Below are positions 1 through 6,225 of a DNA stretch of 42,410 nt, piece after piece (position 1 is the first letter of the stretch; every line of letters starts with the position of its first letter). Below the pieces are notes generated by a model. The model saw nothing but the letters and a program-made list of their open reading frames with translations. It did no database searches and was not told where the DNA came from. Source of the stretch: Gallionellales bacterium GWA2_60_142 (GTDB lineage: Bacteria > Pseudomonadota > Gammaproteobacteria > Burkholderiales > Gallionellaceae); assembly GCA_001801085.1 (NCBI GenBank), contig MGWR01000044.1, forward strand, positions 1 to 42,410, in the 5' to 3' direction. The translations under genes and the position numbers were made by a program.

Positions 1-392
1 TGCGCGAGGAAGATCACGATGGCCAGGCCGTTGACGAAGCCCAGCATCACCGGATGCGGCACCATGCGGATGAACTTGCCGAACTTCAGCAGCCCGAAGC
101 CGATCTGCAGCACGCCCATCAGCACCACGGTGGCGAACAGGTATTCCACGCCGTGTTGCACCACCAGCGCCACCATCACCACCGCCAGCGCGCCGGTCGC
201 ACCCGAGATCATGCCGGGGCGGCCGCCGATCAGCGAGGTGATGAGGCCGACCATGAAAGCGGCATACAGGCCGACCAGTGGATGCACTTGCGCCACGAAG
301 GCGAAGGCGATGGCCTCGGGCACGAGGGCGAGCGCGACGGTGAGGCCGCTGAGCAGATTAGTTTTGGCTTCGGCGAAATTTTTGATGTTCAT
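1..392 (-). CDS. SulP-family anion transporter, N-terminal part (runs off left edge)
   Basis: This is the first 130 codons of an inner-membrane SulP (SLC26-type) permease; the rest lies beyond the window. The start ATG reads [20 protein letters not shown]. The SulP hallmark follows: [16 protein letters not shown] (first membrane segment with the Pro-Glu-Ala-Ile/Ala signature), then [20 protein letters not shown] and [15 protein letters not shown]. Family members move sulfate, bicarbonate or other anions in symport or exchange; the substrate cannot be told from this part. A decayed fragment of another SulP-type gene lies directly upstream, so the locus may once have held two copies. No strong ribosome-binding site is visible before the start, but the N-terminus matches the family's usual beginning. 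Confidence 0.85.
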   Translation of the reverse strand, partial: MNIKNFAEAKTNLLSGLTVALALVPEAIAFAFVAQVHPLVGLYAAFMVGLITSLIGGRPGMISGATGALAVVMVALVVQHGVEYLFATVVLMGVLQIGFGLLKFGKFIRMVPHPVMLGFVNGLAIVIFLA

Positions 393-524
393 TGTTCTAT
401 TCCGGAAATAGCAGCGCTGCCCGCATGCGGGCAGCGATAACGGCGAATTTGATAATACGTGCGGCCTGCAGGGTGTACAGGCCATCGACGAACAAGTGAA
501 TTACATCGGAATTGCTCGGATTGA

Positions 525-725
525 TTAAATCGTGGAGAAATTATACACAAGCACTTTGCCCAACAGGTTGATGCTGTCCTGCACCGAGAGTGTCTCCGAC
601 ACCGCAAACATCAGACCGATCAACGCGACCAGCGGGATCGTCGCCATCCACTCTGCCGCGATGAAGCGCAGCAGGAACAGCACGGCGACGATGCCGGAAG
701 CACCGGATTGCCTGCCGCAAAACCC
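525..725 (-). pseudogene. Remnant of a SulP-type transporter (membrane segments near the end of the transmembrane domain)
   Basis: An open frame of about 64 residues begins right after an in-frame TGA (726-728) and ends at TAA (525-527). It has no start codon. The translation includes SGASGIVAVLFLLRFIAAEW followed by MATIPLVALIGLMFAVSE and then INLLGKVLVYNF. This fits the SulP region with the pattern 'SG-(I/V)-x-A-x-L-L-L-x-F ... IPLAALVGVMF ... LGKVP', near the last transmembrane helices before the STAS domain. Both the front and the back of the gene are missing. It lies just upstream of an intact SulP start, so deletion or recombination between tandem copies is a plausible origin (inference). 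The family assignment rests on my reading of a short stretch. Confidence 0.6.
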
Positions 726-759
726 TCATTACACTCCAGTGCCGATACCGACAAAAATC

Positions 760-1584
760 CTATGCCTCAAGAAAAGTCAGCAGATCGTTGTTGAGCTGTT
801 CCTTGTGCGTGTCGGCGAGGCCATGGGGTGCGCCGGCATAGATTTTCAGCGTCGCGTTGTTGATCAGTTTCGCCGATTGCAGCGCAGCGGCGCCGATCGG
901 CACGATCTGGTCGTCATCGCCATGAACGATCAGCGTCGGCACATCGAACTTCTTCAGGTCTTCGGTGAAATCCGTTTCGGAGAACGCCTTGATGCAATCG
1001 AAGGTGTTTTTGTGGCCGGCCCGCATGCCCTGCAACCAGAACGAATCGATCATGCCTTGCGTAACCTTTGCCCCCGGCCTGTTTGCGCCGAAGAACGGGC
1101 CGCCGGCAATGTCCTTGTAGAGTTGCGAGCGATCCGCACTGGTGCCGTTGCGTATCTCGTCGAATTTCTCCATCGGCAGGCCGCCGGGATTGGCCGACGT
1201 TTTCAGCATCAGCGGCGGAACAGCGGCGATCAACGCCGCTTTGGCCAGGCGCTTCGTCCCGTGTCGCCCGATATATCGCGCGACTTCACCTCCGCCCGCC
1301 GAGAATCCGATCAGGAATATGTCCTTCAGGTCGAGTTGCTCGATGAGCGCCGCGAGATCGTCGGCGTAGGTGTCCATGTCGTTGCCATGCCAAGGTTGGC
1401 TTGACCGCCCATGACCGCGACGGTCATGGGCGATGCAGCGATAACCTTTCGAGGCGAGGAACATCATCTGCGCATCCCAGCTATCCGCACTCAGCGGCCA
1501 GCCGTGACTAAACACGACGGGCTGTCCCGCGCCCCAGTCCTTGTAATAAATCTGTATTCCGTCTTTCGTCGTGATCTTGCACAT
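760..1584 (-). CDS. Alpha/beta-hydrolase, aryl-esterase / non-heme haloperoxidase type
   Basis: This 274-residue cytoplasmic alpha/beta-hydrolase belongs to the esterase/perhydrolase ('non-heme chloroperoxidase') group. The expected triad is visible: nucleophile Ser95 in [10 protein letters not shown], acid Asp225 in HGDDDQIVP, and His254 in AGAPHGL. The oxyanion-hole stretch is [12 protein letters not shown]. The nucleophile elbow has Ala where many relatives have Met (GFSMGGGE). The start at 1584 ([14 protein letters not shown]) was chosen over a longer frame from 1623 because AAGGAG precedes it at good spacing. These enzymes hydrolyse small esters and can make peracids; the physiological substrate is unknown. 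It appears to be a single gene, with the LapA-domain gene about 100 bases upstream. Confidence 0.85.
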   Translation of the reverse strand: MCKITTKDGIQIYYKDWGAGQPVVFSHGWPLSADSWDAQMMFLASKGYRCIAHDRRGHGRSSQPWHGNDMDTYADDLAALIEQLDLKDIFLIGFSAGGGEVARYIGRHGTKRLAKAALIAAVPPLMLKTSANPGGLPMEKFDEIRNGTSADRSQLYKDIAGGPFFGANRPGAKVTQGMIDSFWLQGMRAGHKNTFDCIKAFSETDFTEDLKKFDVPTLIVHGDDDQIVPIGAAALQSAKLINNATLKIYAGAPHGLADTHKEQLNNDLLTFLEA

Positions 1585-1687
1585 CGTTCGTCTCCTTATT
1601 TTTGGCAGGGATGCTGGCAGCACAGCGAACGCTCAACGCACAGATTTACTCTGCCGATTTCCGATGCGGGACGTGACCATGCAAGAA

Positions 1688-1867
1688 TCAGCCCAACAGA
1701 AACCCGAGCATCAGGGTGAAAAATATCAATATCGCACTCGACATCGATATCCCCCAGAACAGAAAAGCAATCTCAACCACTGCGGTATTCTGGGCAACGA
1801 ACACCACCGCAAGGCTGGCGAGAATCAGGATCAAAACCAGTTTCGAGTTCGTCTTAAGAGCCAGCAT
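1688..1867 (-). CDS. Small LapA-domain (DUF1049) membrane protein
   Basis: This is a short gene of 59 codons. The protein has two hydrophobic helices: LVLILILASLAVVFVAQNT and, after a short turn (VVEIAFLFWGISMS), SSAILIFFTLMLGFLLG. The 'VxQN' after helix 1, the 'F-W-G-I-S/P-M' turn and the Gly-Leu-rich helix 2 are the signature of the LapA/YciS domain (lipopolysaccharide assembly protein A type), normally an inner-membrane protein. A weak GAGG lies about 11 bases before the ATG. The coiled-coil gene upstream on the same strand ends 13 bases before this start, so the two are probably cotranscribed. It lacks the long C-terminal tail of some LapA proteins. Its role is inferred only from the domain. 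Confidence 0.75.
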   Translation of the reverse strand: MLALKTNSKLVLILILASLAVVFVAQNTAVVEIAFLFWGISMSSAILIFFTLMLGFLLG

Positions 1868-1880
1868 GGAAACAGATGCC

Positions 1881-2168
1881 TCATTTGAATTTGTCGTGCG
1901 CTTTGGACACGCCCGACTTAAGGTCTTCCCATATTTGATCTGCGGTCTCCTTGACCTGATCCCATGCTTCGCCGCTGGAATTTTCCAGCTCCTTCATTTT
2001 TTCGGTTGCCGCACGCCATTTGGTACGCAACTCATGTAGCTCCTCGGCTTGCTTGACTCTCATGCCAGCTTCCGCGCTTTCGACTTTGGCTTCCAGTAGA
2101 TCGATCTTGGCACTCAGCTCTTTCAACTGAGCCTCCATTTTCTTTTTGTATGCGTCTTTAAGTTCCAT
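1881..2168 (-). CDS. Small coiled-coil protein (sll1863-like stress-response family)
   Basis: This is a 95-residue, highly charged, fully helical protein rich in Lys, Glu and Ala, with heptad-like spacing (KKKMEAQLKELSAKIDLLEA) and no membrane segment. It ends KETADQIWEDLKSGVSKAHD, the amphipathic tail typical of small soluble coiled-coil proteins annotated as the sll1863 stress-response family. AAGGAG lies 7 bases before the ATG. The LapA-domain gene follows 13 bases downstream, so the two likely form a small operon of stress or envelope type. No catalytic motif is visible, and the function is not established. Confidence 0.75.
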   Translation of the reverse strand: MELKDAYKKKMEAQLKELSAKIDLLEAKVESAEAGMRVKQAEELHELRTKWRAATEKMKELENSSGEAWDQVKETADQIWEDLKSGVSKAHDKFK

Positions 2169-2300
2169 GACCTGCTCCTTGAAAATGAGGGGGCTATCAA
2201 TTTCAAATATAGTTGAAGCGACAGGTATTCAAATGCAGATAACTCTGTATTTTTGGTTGCGGGATGCAGTAATTACCTCACGATGGCTGGCCGCACATAA

Positions 2301-2933
2301 TCAGTTTTCCATGCGCTGATGGGCGGCATTGTTGGCAGCATTCTTCTCTGCCAGGGTTTTAATCAGTCTTTCTATCCCGCCTTGTTTCACTTCTCGGGTA
2401 AATACACTGCGGTAAACGACGATGAGACTCACACCCTCCACCGTAAAGTCGAACACTTTCCATCCATCAGGCGTTCTCTTCAACTCATAATCCACGGTGA
2501 TTCGTTGCTCGTCCGGTTTGAGAATGAGCGTTTTAACGGTCACTTCGTCAACATCCGCATGCGTCTCGACCGGCATGACCTCCACCGTCTGATTCTGGTA
2601 GCGCGCGAATGCGTTGGTATAGGTGTTCACCAAAAGGTTGCGGAATTCCGTCACCAGCGTTTGCTTTTGCGTCGGCGTTGCTCTGCGCCAATTCTTGCCG
2701 GTCGCAAGCCTCGTCATGCGCACGAAATCGAAATGCGGCAATACCTTGGTATCCACCATCGCCAGAAGGCGCTCCCGATTGCCTGCCGGATCGCCGCCTT
2801 CCTGTTTGACGACTGCCAACACATCATGAGCGATGTTCTTGATCAGCACATCCGGCTTGACTGGCTCCGCGCGCGCGACCATCGATGCAACCGTCAATAT
2901 CCACAGGAAGCACAGCATAGCAATTCTCTTCAT
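2301..2933 (-). CDS. MlaC/Ttg2D-like periplasmic phospholipid-binding protein
   Basis: This 210-residue protein has a cleavable signal peptide (MKRIAMLCFLWILTVASMVARA, cut expected before EPV). The mature part matches the MlaC/Ttg2D ('toluene tolerance') family, with the typical order VDTKVLPHFDFVRMTRLATG, then FRNLLVNTYTNAFARYQNQ, KTLILKPDEQRITVDYEL and DGWKVFDFTVEGVSLIVVYR. MlaC shuttles phospholipid between the outer-membrane MlaA complex and the inner-membrane MlaFEDB ABC transporter. The start at 2933 is preferred over an ATG five codons upstream because a perfect AGGAGG precedes it. No mlaFED, mlaB or mlaA genes are nearby, so it is an orphan here and may serve another lipid or hopanoid-type system. 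Confidence 0.85.
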   Translation of the reverse strand: MKRIAMLCFLWILTVASMVARAEPVKPDVLIKNIAHDVLAVVKQEGGDPAGNRERLLAMVDTKVLPHFDFVRMTRLATGKNWRRATPTQKQTLVTEFRNLLVNTYTNAFARYQNQTVEVMPVETHADVDEVTVKTLILKPDEQRITVDYELKRTPDGWKVFDFTVEGVSLIVVYRSVFTREVKQGGIERLIKTLAEKNAANNAAHQRMEN

Positions 2934-3264
2934 CGCATCCTCCTGCATATTTGTTGGCCGTATCTGTCTTGCTACAGATACTCAGAAAATGCATCAATAG
3001 CGAAGTTTAACTATTCAAATCGAATAAGCTGTAAGGCCGATGCCTTAGCGAACGCAGGCAATCGCTGTATATGGCCACTTATGACACAGGCCACTTTACA
3101 ATCGCGACCGAGGCTCCCATCGAAGTGCCGCTGTATTGGGTGTGGTGTATCCGCCGAGGCGCAGCCAAGGCTGGCGCGAGCGCAGGGACGCGTCTACACC
3201 GTGACGCGCGGCACGTAACTTGTGAGCAAGCCCTGATGCAAATTGGAGAATCGAAACAAGCTGG
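2934..3264. other. Intergenic region, no gene recognised
   Basis: These 331 bases separate the mlaC-like gene start from the antiporter gene's stop. The first part is relatively AT-rich and is where a promoter for the mlaC-like gene would lie, though no convincing -35/-10 pair stands out. The remainder is GC-rich. The short open frames on the plus strand have no recognisable protein features. Confidence 0.5.
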
Positions 3265-4515
3265 CTAGTGTGGCGTTTGAGAAATTCCGGTGCTCTCTTT
3301 TTTTCTCAGCGCACGACCATACGACTTCTGCATCGCGGGCAGCGGATAAAGCATCACCAGCAATGCGGTCAGCGTGATGCTGACCAGCACCACCATGTAG
3401 GTCGTGTCGCGGATCACCTCGCCGCCGGCGACGCCGTATTGCAGCGGCAATGTCGCCAACACGGCGGCGGCCAAACCTTTCGGAGCCAGCATCGACACGA
3501 TTGCGGTATCGCGCAGGCTGTACTCCTGACTGCGGAAAACAAAGCGCGTCAGCATCAACCGCACGACATAAACCAGCACCACCATGGCAAGCGCCACGAC
3601 AGCCAGCTCTACCGCGCCGAAGTGGATGGAGATGCCGAGATAGACGAAGAAGTAGGTCTTCAGCAGGAACACCGCCTCGCGGTAGAAGGTCAGGTCCATG
3701 TCGTTCAGCGGCACGATGTTCCGGTCGATGCGGTCGAACTTCGTCAGGCCAAATTTCTCGAAATTGGTCAGCGTGATGCCCAGCGCCAGCGCGGCAATCG
3801 CGCCCGAGAAACCGAGCATCTCGGTCAGCCCGTAGACGATGAACACATAGGCCAGCGTCGAGGAGATCGTGTTCGGAAAGTCGCGCACCTTGCCCAGCAC
3901 CAGCAGCCAGCCTATGCCGCCCAACACGCCGATCACCGCGGCGAAGACCAGCGCGGACATGACACCGCCGACCAGCCTGCCCGGCTCGACACCGCCCTGA
4001 GTGTAGATTTGCAGCAACGCGAACACGCCGACGATACACAGCACGTCGGTCAGCGCGGACTCCAGCACCAGCACGGTGGCCGGCTTTTCGGACAACTGCA
4101 ACGCGCCCACCATGGGGATGACCACGGCGGAGGAGGTGCCGCCCAATGTGGCGCCAAGCAACAAAGCGGGGAGCAGCGACAAATCGAGCGCGGCATAACC
4201 GATGAGCGACACGATGACAGTGGTCAATGCGAAACACCAGAACGTCAACATGCCGGTGGTCGCCAGCGACTTGCCGAGCACGTCCAGGTTCAGCGAAGTG
4301 CCGCTCTCGAACAGGATCACCACCAGCGCGATGGTCGCGATCAGCGAACCGATCTTGCCGAAGTCCTCCGGCGTGACGATGCCCAGCAGCGGTCCGATCA
4401 CGATGCCAACCAGCATCAGCACCAGCACGTCGGGGATATTGGTCTTACGGAATTGCAGCGACAGAAAGTGCGCGAAGAACACCATCAGCCCGATGACAAG
4501 TATTGTTGTCGACAT
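3265..4515 (-). CDS. Cation:proton antiporter (Na+/H+ exchanger domain)
   Basis: This 416-residue polytopic membrane protein has the Na+/H+ exchanger fold. Visible family features are FRKTNIPDVLVLMLVGIVIG near the N-terminus, the LFESGTSLNL segment, GATLGGTSSAVVIPMV and the ion-site region LVLESALTDVLCIVGVFALL. Here an acidic Thr-Asp pair stands where CPA1 proteins usually have Asn-Asp. A late MLAPKGLAAAVLATLP follows. There is no C-terminal TrkA-N (KTN) domain, unlike Kef systems. GGAGG precedes the chosen start (MSTTILVIG); a longer frame from 4533 lacks this support. It would exchange Na+ or K+ for protons. The MarR regulator gene lies just upstream on the same strand, consistent with an ion or osmotic stress role. 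Ion specificity is unknown. Confidence 0.85.
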   Translation of the reverse strand: MSTTILVIGLMVFFAHFLSLQFRKTNIPDVLVLMLVGIVIGPLLGIVTPEDFGKIGSLIATIALVVILFESGTSLNLDVLGKSLATTGMLTFWCFALTTVIVSLIGYAALDLSLLPALLLGATLGGTSSAVVIPMVGALQLSEKPATVLVLESALTDVLCIVGVFALLQIYTQGGVEPGRLVGGVMSALVFAAVIGVLGGIGWLLVLGKVRDFPNTISSTLAYVFIVYGLTEMLGFSGAIAALALGITLTNFEKFGLTKFDRIDRNIVPLNDMDLTFYREAVFLLKTYFFVYLGISIHFGAVELAVVALAMVVLVYVVRLMLTRFVFRSQEYSLRDTAIVSMLAPKGLAAAVLATLPLQYGVAGGEVIRDTTYMVVLVSITLTALLVMLYPLPAMQKSYGRALRKKESTGISQTPH

Positions 4516-4582
4516 CAGGAACCTCCATTGCAAACGGTCGGGGATTATACCCGACGCCGCAACGCCGACGACTCGGGGCGGC

Positions 4583-5062
4583 TCACATGTCCGACAGCGG
4601 CTTCTTGGCCAGCTTGTCGTCCCTGACCTGCAACTGTCTGATGACCATTTCCAGCGATTCGTCGAGCGACGCGATGGCTTCCGGAGACAGCGCGCCCAGC
4701 GCCTCCGGCAGCACGCCCTCGGCCGGTCCGGGCGCCTTCCGGACCAGACGGGCTGCGCCGTCCGCCAGACGCAGGCCGACGCGGCGCTGGTCTTCCCGGC
4801 TGCGCTCCTTGACGATCAGGTTGCGTCCAACCAATTTTTCCACCAACTGGCTGCAGGTCGATTGATGGATCGACAGCCGCTCCGCCAGTTCGGATACGCC
4901 TATGCCCGGGGTGCGCCCGACTTCCTGCATCACCCACAATTGCGAGCCGGTGACCCCGCAACTCTTCTCGACCTCGCGAAAATGCTGGCGCACCGAGCCG
5001 TAGATGATCCTGAATTTTTTCAGCACCTCGTGGGCGGGCTGATTCATGTTGCGAGCATTCAA
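4583..5062 (-). CDS. MarR-family transcriptional regulator (EctR-like), candidate regulator of the sucrose operon
   Basis: This winged-helix MarR protein has dimerisation helices at both ends and a DNA-binding core, with the recognition region GIGVSELAERLSIHQSTCSQ followed by VEKLVGRNLIVKERSREDQR and the wing VGLRLADGAARLV. The N-terminal KKFRIIYGSVRQHFREVEK and the C-terminal 'P-x-x-GVLPEAL-x-x-L' run resemble EctR-type regulators of compatible-solute genes in methylotrophs (from memory of that family). It is divergent from the sucrose operon, and a palindrome covers that operon's -10 element (5159-5176). Start choice: GGAG six bases upstream supports a TTG at 5062; an ATG at 5047 (MNQPAHEV) has no good ribosome site but is the alternative. 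Confidence 0.85.
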   Translation of the reverse strand: MNARNMNQPAHEVLKKFRIIYGSVRQHFREVEKSCGVTGSQLWVMQEVGRTPGIGVSELAERLSIHQSTCSQLVEKLVGRNLIVKERSREDQRRVGLRLADGAARLVRKAPGPAEGVLPEALGALSPEAIASLDESLEMVIRQLQVRDDKLAKKPLSDM

Positions 5063-5135
5063 GTCATTCTCCAGAAATACCAAGTTGCTCTTCAAAAATA
5101 TAGGAGCCGCCGCGTCGGCGGCCTCGTTTCAAGGT

Positions 5136-5164
5136 TTGCAATATAACGTCGCATCAATTATATT
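5136..5164 (+). promoter_or_regulatory. Predicted sigma-70 promoter of the sucrose operon
   Basis: A -35-like TTGCAA (5136-5141) and a -10-like TATATT (5159-5164) are separated by exactly 17 bases and point toward the sugar kinase gene. This would start transcription near 5171 and leave a leader of about 90 bases. The -10 lies inside an AT-rich palindrome, a typical repressor arrangement. Prediction from pattern only. Confidence 0.55.
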
Positions 5165-5176
5165 GGTATCAATATA
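5159..5176. promoter_or_regulatory. Palindromic operator candidate for the MarR regulator
   Basis: TATATTG-GTAT-CAATATA is a perfect 7-bp inverted repeat with a 4-base centre, AT-rich in a GC-rich genome. It lies between the divergent marR-type gene and the sucrose operon, overlapping the -10 element and the predicted start site. A third half-site, CAATATA, lies at 5139-5145, 31 bases upstream of the second half (about three helical turns), overlapping the -35 element. The size and symmetry fit a MarR dimer site. Confidence 0.6.
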
Positions 5177-5262
5177 TTTTGCCGCGACGCCGGCATCGGC
5201 CAATCCGGCATCCCACGCGCAAGCCTTGCGCGTGGTCGCCATGGACAACGCAAATCGCCCCG

Positions 5263-6225
5263 ATGATACAGAACCTGCATTTCGAACGACTCCTTTCGCA
5301 ACGCCCCGTCTCCGGCAAGACACGGGGAAACACGGTCGAGCTGTTCGGCGAGGTGCTCGCGGATGTCTTTCCGGACCGGACGGTGTTGGGCGGCGCTCCG
5401 TTCAACGTGGCCTACCATCTCAAGCATTTCGGACAGAACCCCGTGCTGGTCAGCCGCCTCGGCCACGATGCCCTGCGCGACAAGGTGCTGGAGACGATGG
5501 AACAGACAGGCATGACGACGGTGGGCATGCAGTGCGACATGAGCCACCCCACCGGCCAAGTGATAGTGCATATCGACGAAACCGGCCACCGCTTCGACAT
5601 CCTTCCGCAGCAGGCCTACGATTTCATCCATCCCGCAGTGGTGCGCATGACCGCGCTCTCCACCCACCCTGTGATGATCTATTACGGTACCATGGCGCAG
5701 CGGAACGAGACTTCCCGGCGCGCGCTGAAGAGCCTGCTGCGCAGCACCGATGCGCTGAAATTCCTGGACGTCAACCTGCGCGCGCCCTGGTACGACGAGG
5801 AGACGCTGCGGAAATCGCTGCAGAACGCGGACATCGCCAAACTGAACGACGAGGAGTTGCGCGAACTGGCCGACATATTCGGCCTGCCCGACGGCGACCC
5901 ACAGGATCAGGCCCGTGAACTGCTGGAGCGATTCGATCTCGACCAAGTCGTGGTCACCTGCGGCGCGGCCGGCGCCTGGCGAGTTGGCCGGGACGGGGCT
6001 ACGATCCAGGCCGGCCCGGCAAGCCCGGTCGGGCAGACGGTCGATACCGTGGGTGCAGGCGACGGTTTCGCCGCGGTCATCCTGCTGGGCAGGCTGCTGA
6101 ACTGGCCCGCGGCGCTAGCGATGGAGCGGGCCAACGCGTTCGCCGCGGCGATATGCGGCATCCGCGGTGCCATCCCCGACGACGCCGGTTTCTACAAGCC
6201 ATACACGGAGGGCTGGAATCTGTGA
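5263..6225 (+). CDS. fruK: PfkB-family sugar kinase, fructokinase of the sucrose cluster
   Basis: This 320-residue ribokinase/PfkB-family kinase is expected to phosphorylate fructose released from sucrose. The N-terminal ELFGEVLADVFPD is followed by the substrate-side Gly motif VLGGAPFNVAYHL. The C-terminal signature DTVGAGDGFAAVILLG carries the catalytic Asp of the GAGD motif. The ATG at 5263 gives a normal length for the family, though no clear ribosome site precedes it. It opens a five-gene run; its stop overlaps the next gene by 4 bases (GTGA). In methylotroph sucrose clusters the equivalent kinase is called fruK, hence the symbol, although fruK elsewhere means 1-phosphofructokinase. An adenosine-kinase-like role cannot be excluded from sequence, but the context favours fructose. 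Confidence 0.85.
   Translation: MIQNLHFERLLSQRPVSGKTRGNTVELFGEVLADVFPDRTVLGGAPFNVAYHLKHFGQNPVLVSRLGHDALRDKVLETMEQTGMTTVGMQCDMSHPTGQVIVHIDETGHRFDILPQQAYDFIHPAVVRMTALSTHPVMIYYGTMAQRNETSRRALKSLLRSTDALKFLDVNLRAPWYDEETLRKSLQNADIAKLNDEELRELADIFGLPDGDPQDQARELLERFDLDQVVVTCGAAGAWRVGRDGATIQAGPASPVGQTVDTVGAGDGFAAVILLGRLLNWPAALAMERANAFAAAICGIRGAIPDDAGFYKPYTEGWNL

Noticed and set aside
541-729. Minus-strand frame starting MRVLRQAIRCFR
   Set aside because: It is a different reading frame from the SulP-like fragment and has no recognisable features; the SulP frame explains the sequence.
2319-3218. Long plus-strand open frame opposite the mlaC-like gene
   Set aside because: It is the antisense shadow of a well-supported gene; the translation is rich in His/Arg and shows no family features.
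3268-4626. 452-codon plus-strand frame over the antiporter gene
   Set aside because: The composition (long runs of His, Gln, Asp) is typical of antisense reading of a GC-rich membrane-protein gene; the minus-strand antiporter is unambiguous.
5105-5123. GCCGCC-N5-GGCGGC hairpin upstream of the MarR gene
   Set aside because: A short GC stem of a kind expected by chance in this genome; no T-tract or family match, though it loosely resembles half of the REP-like element at 23950-24020.
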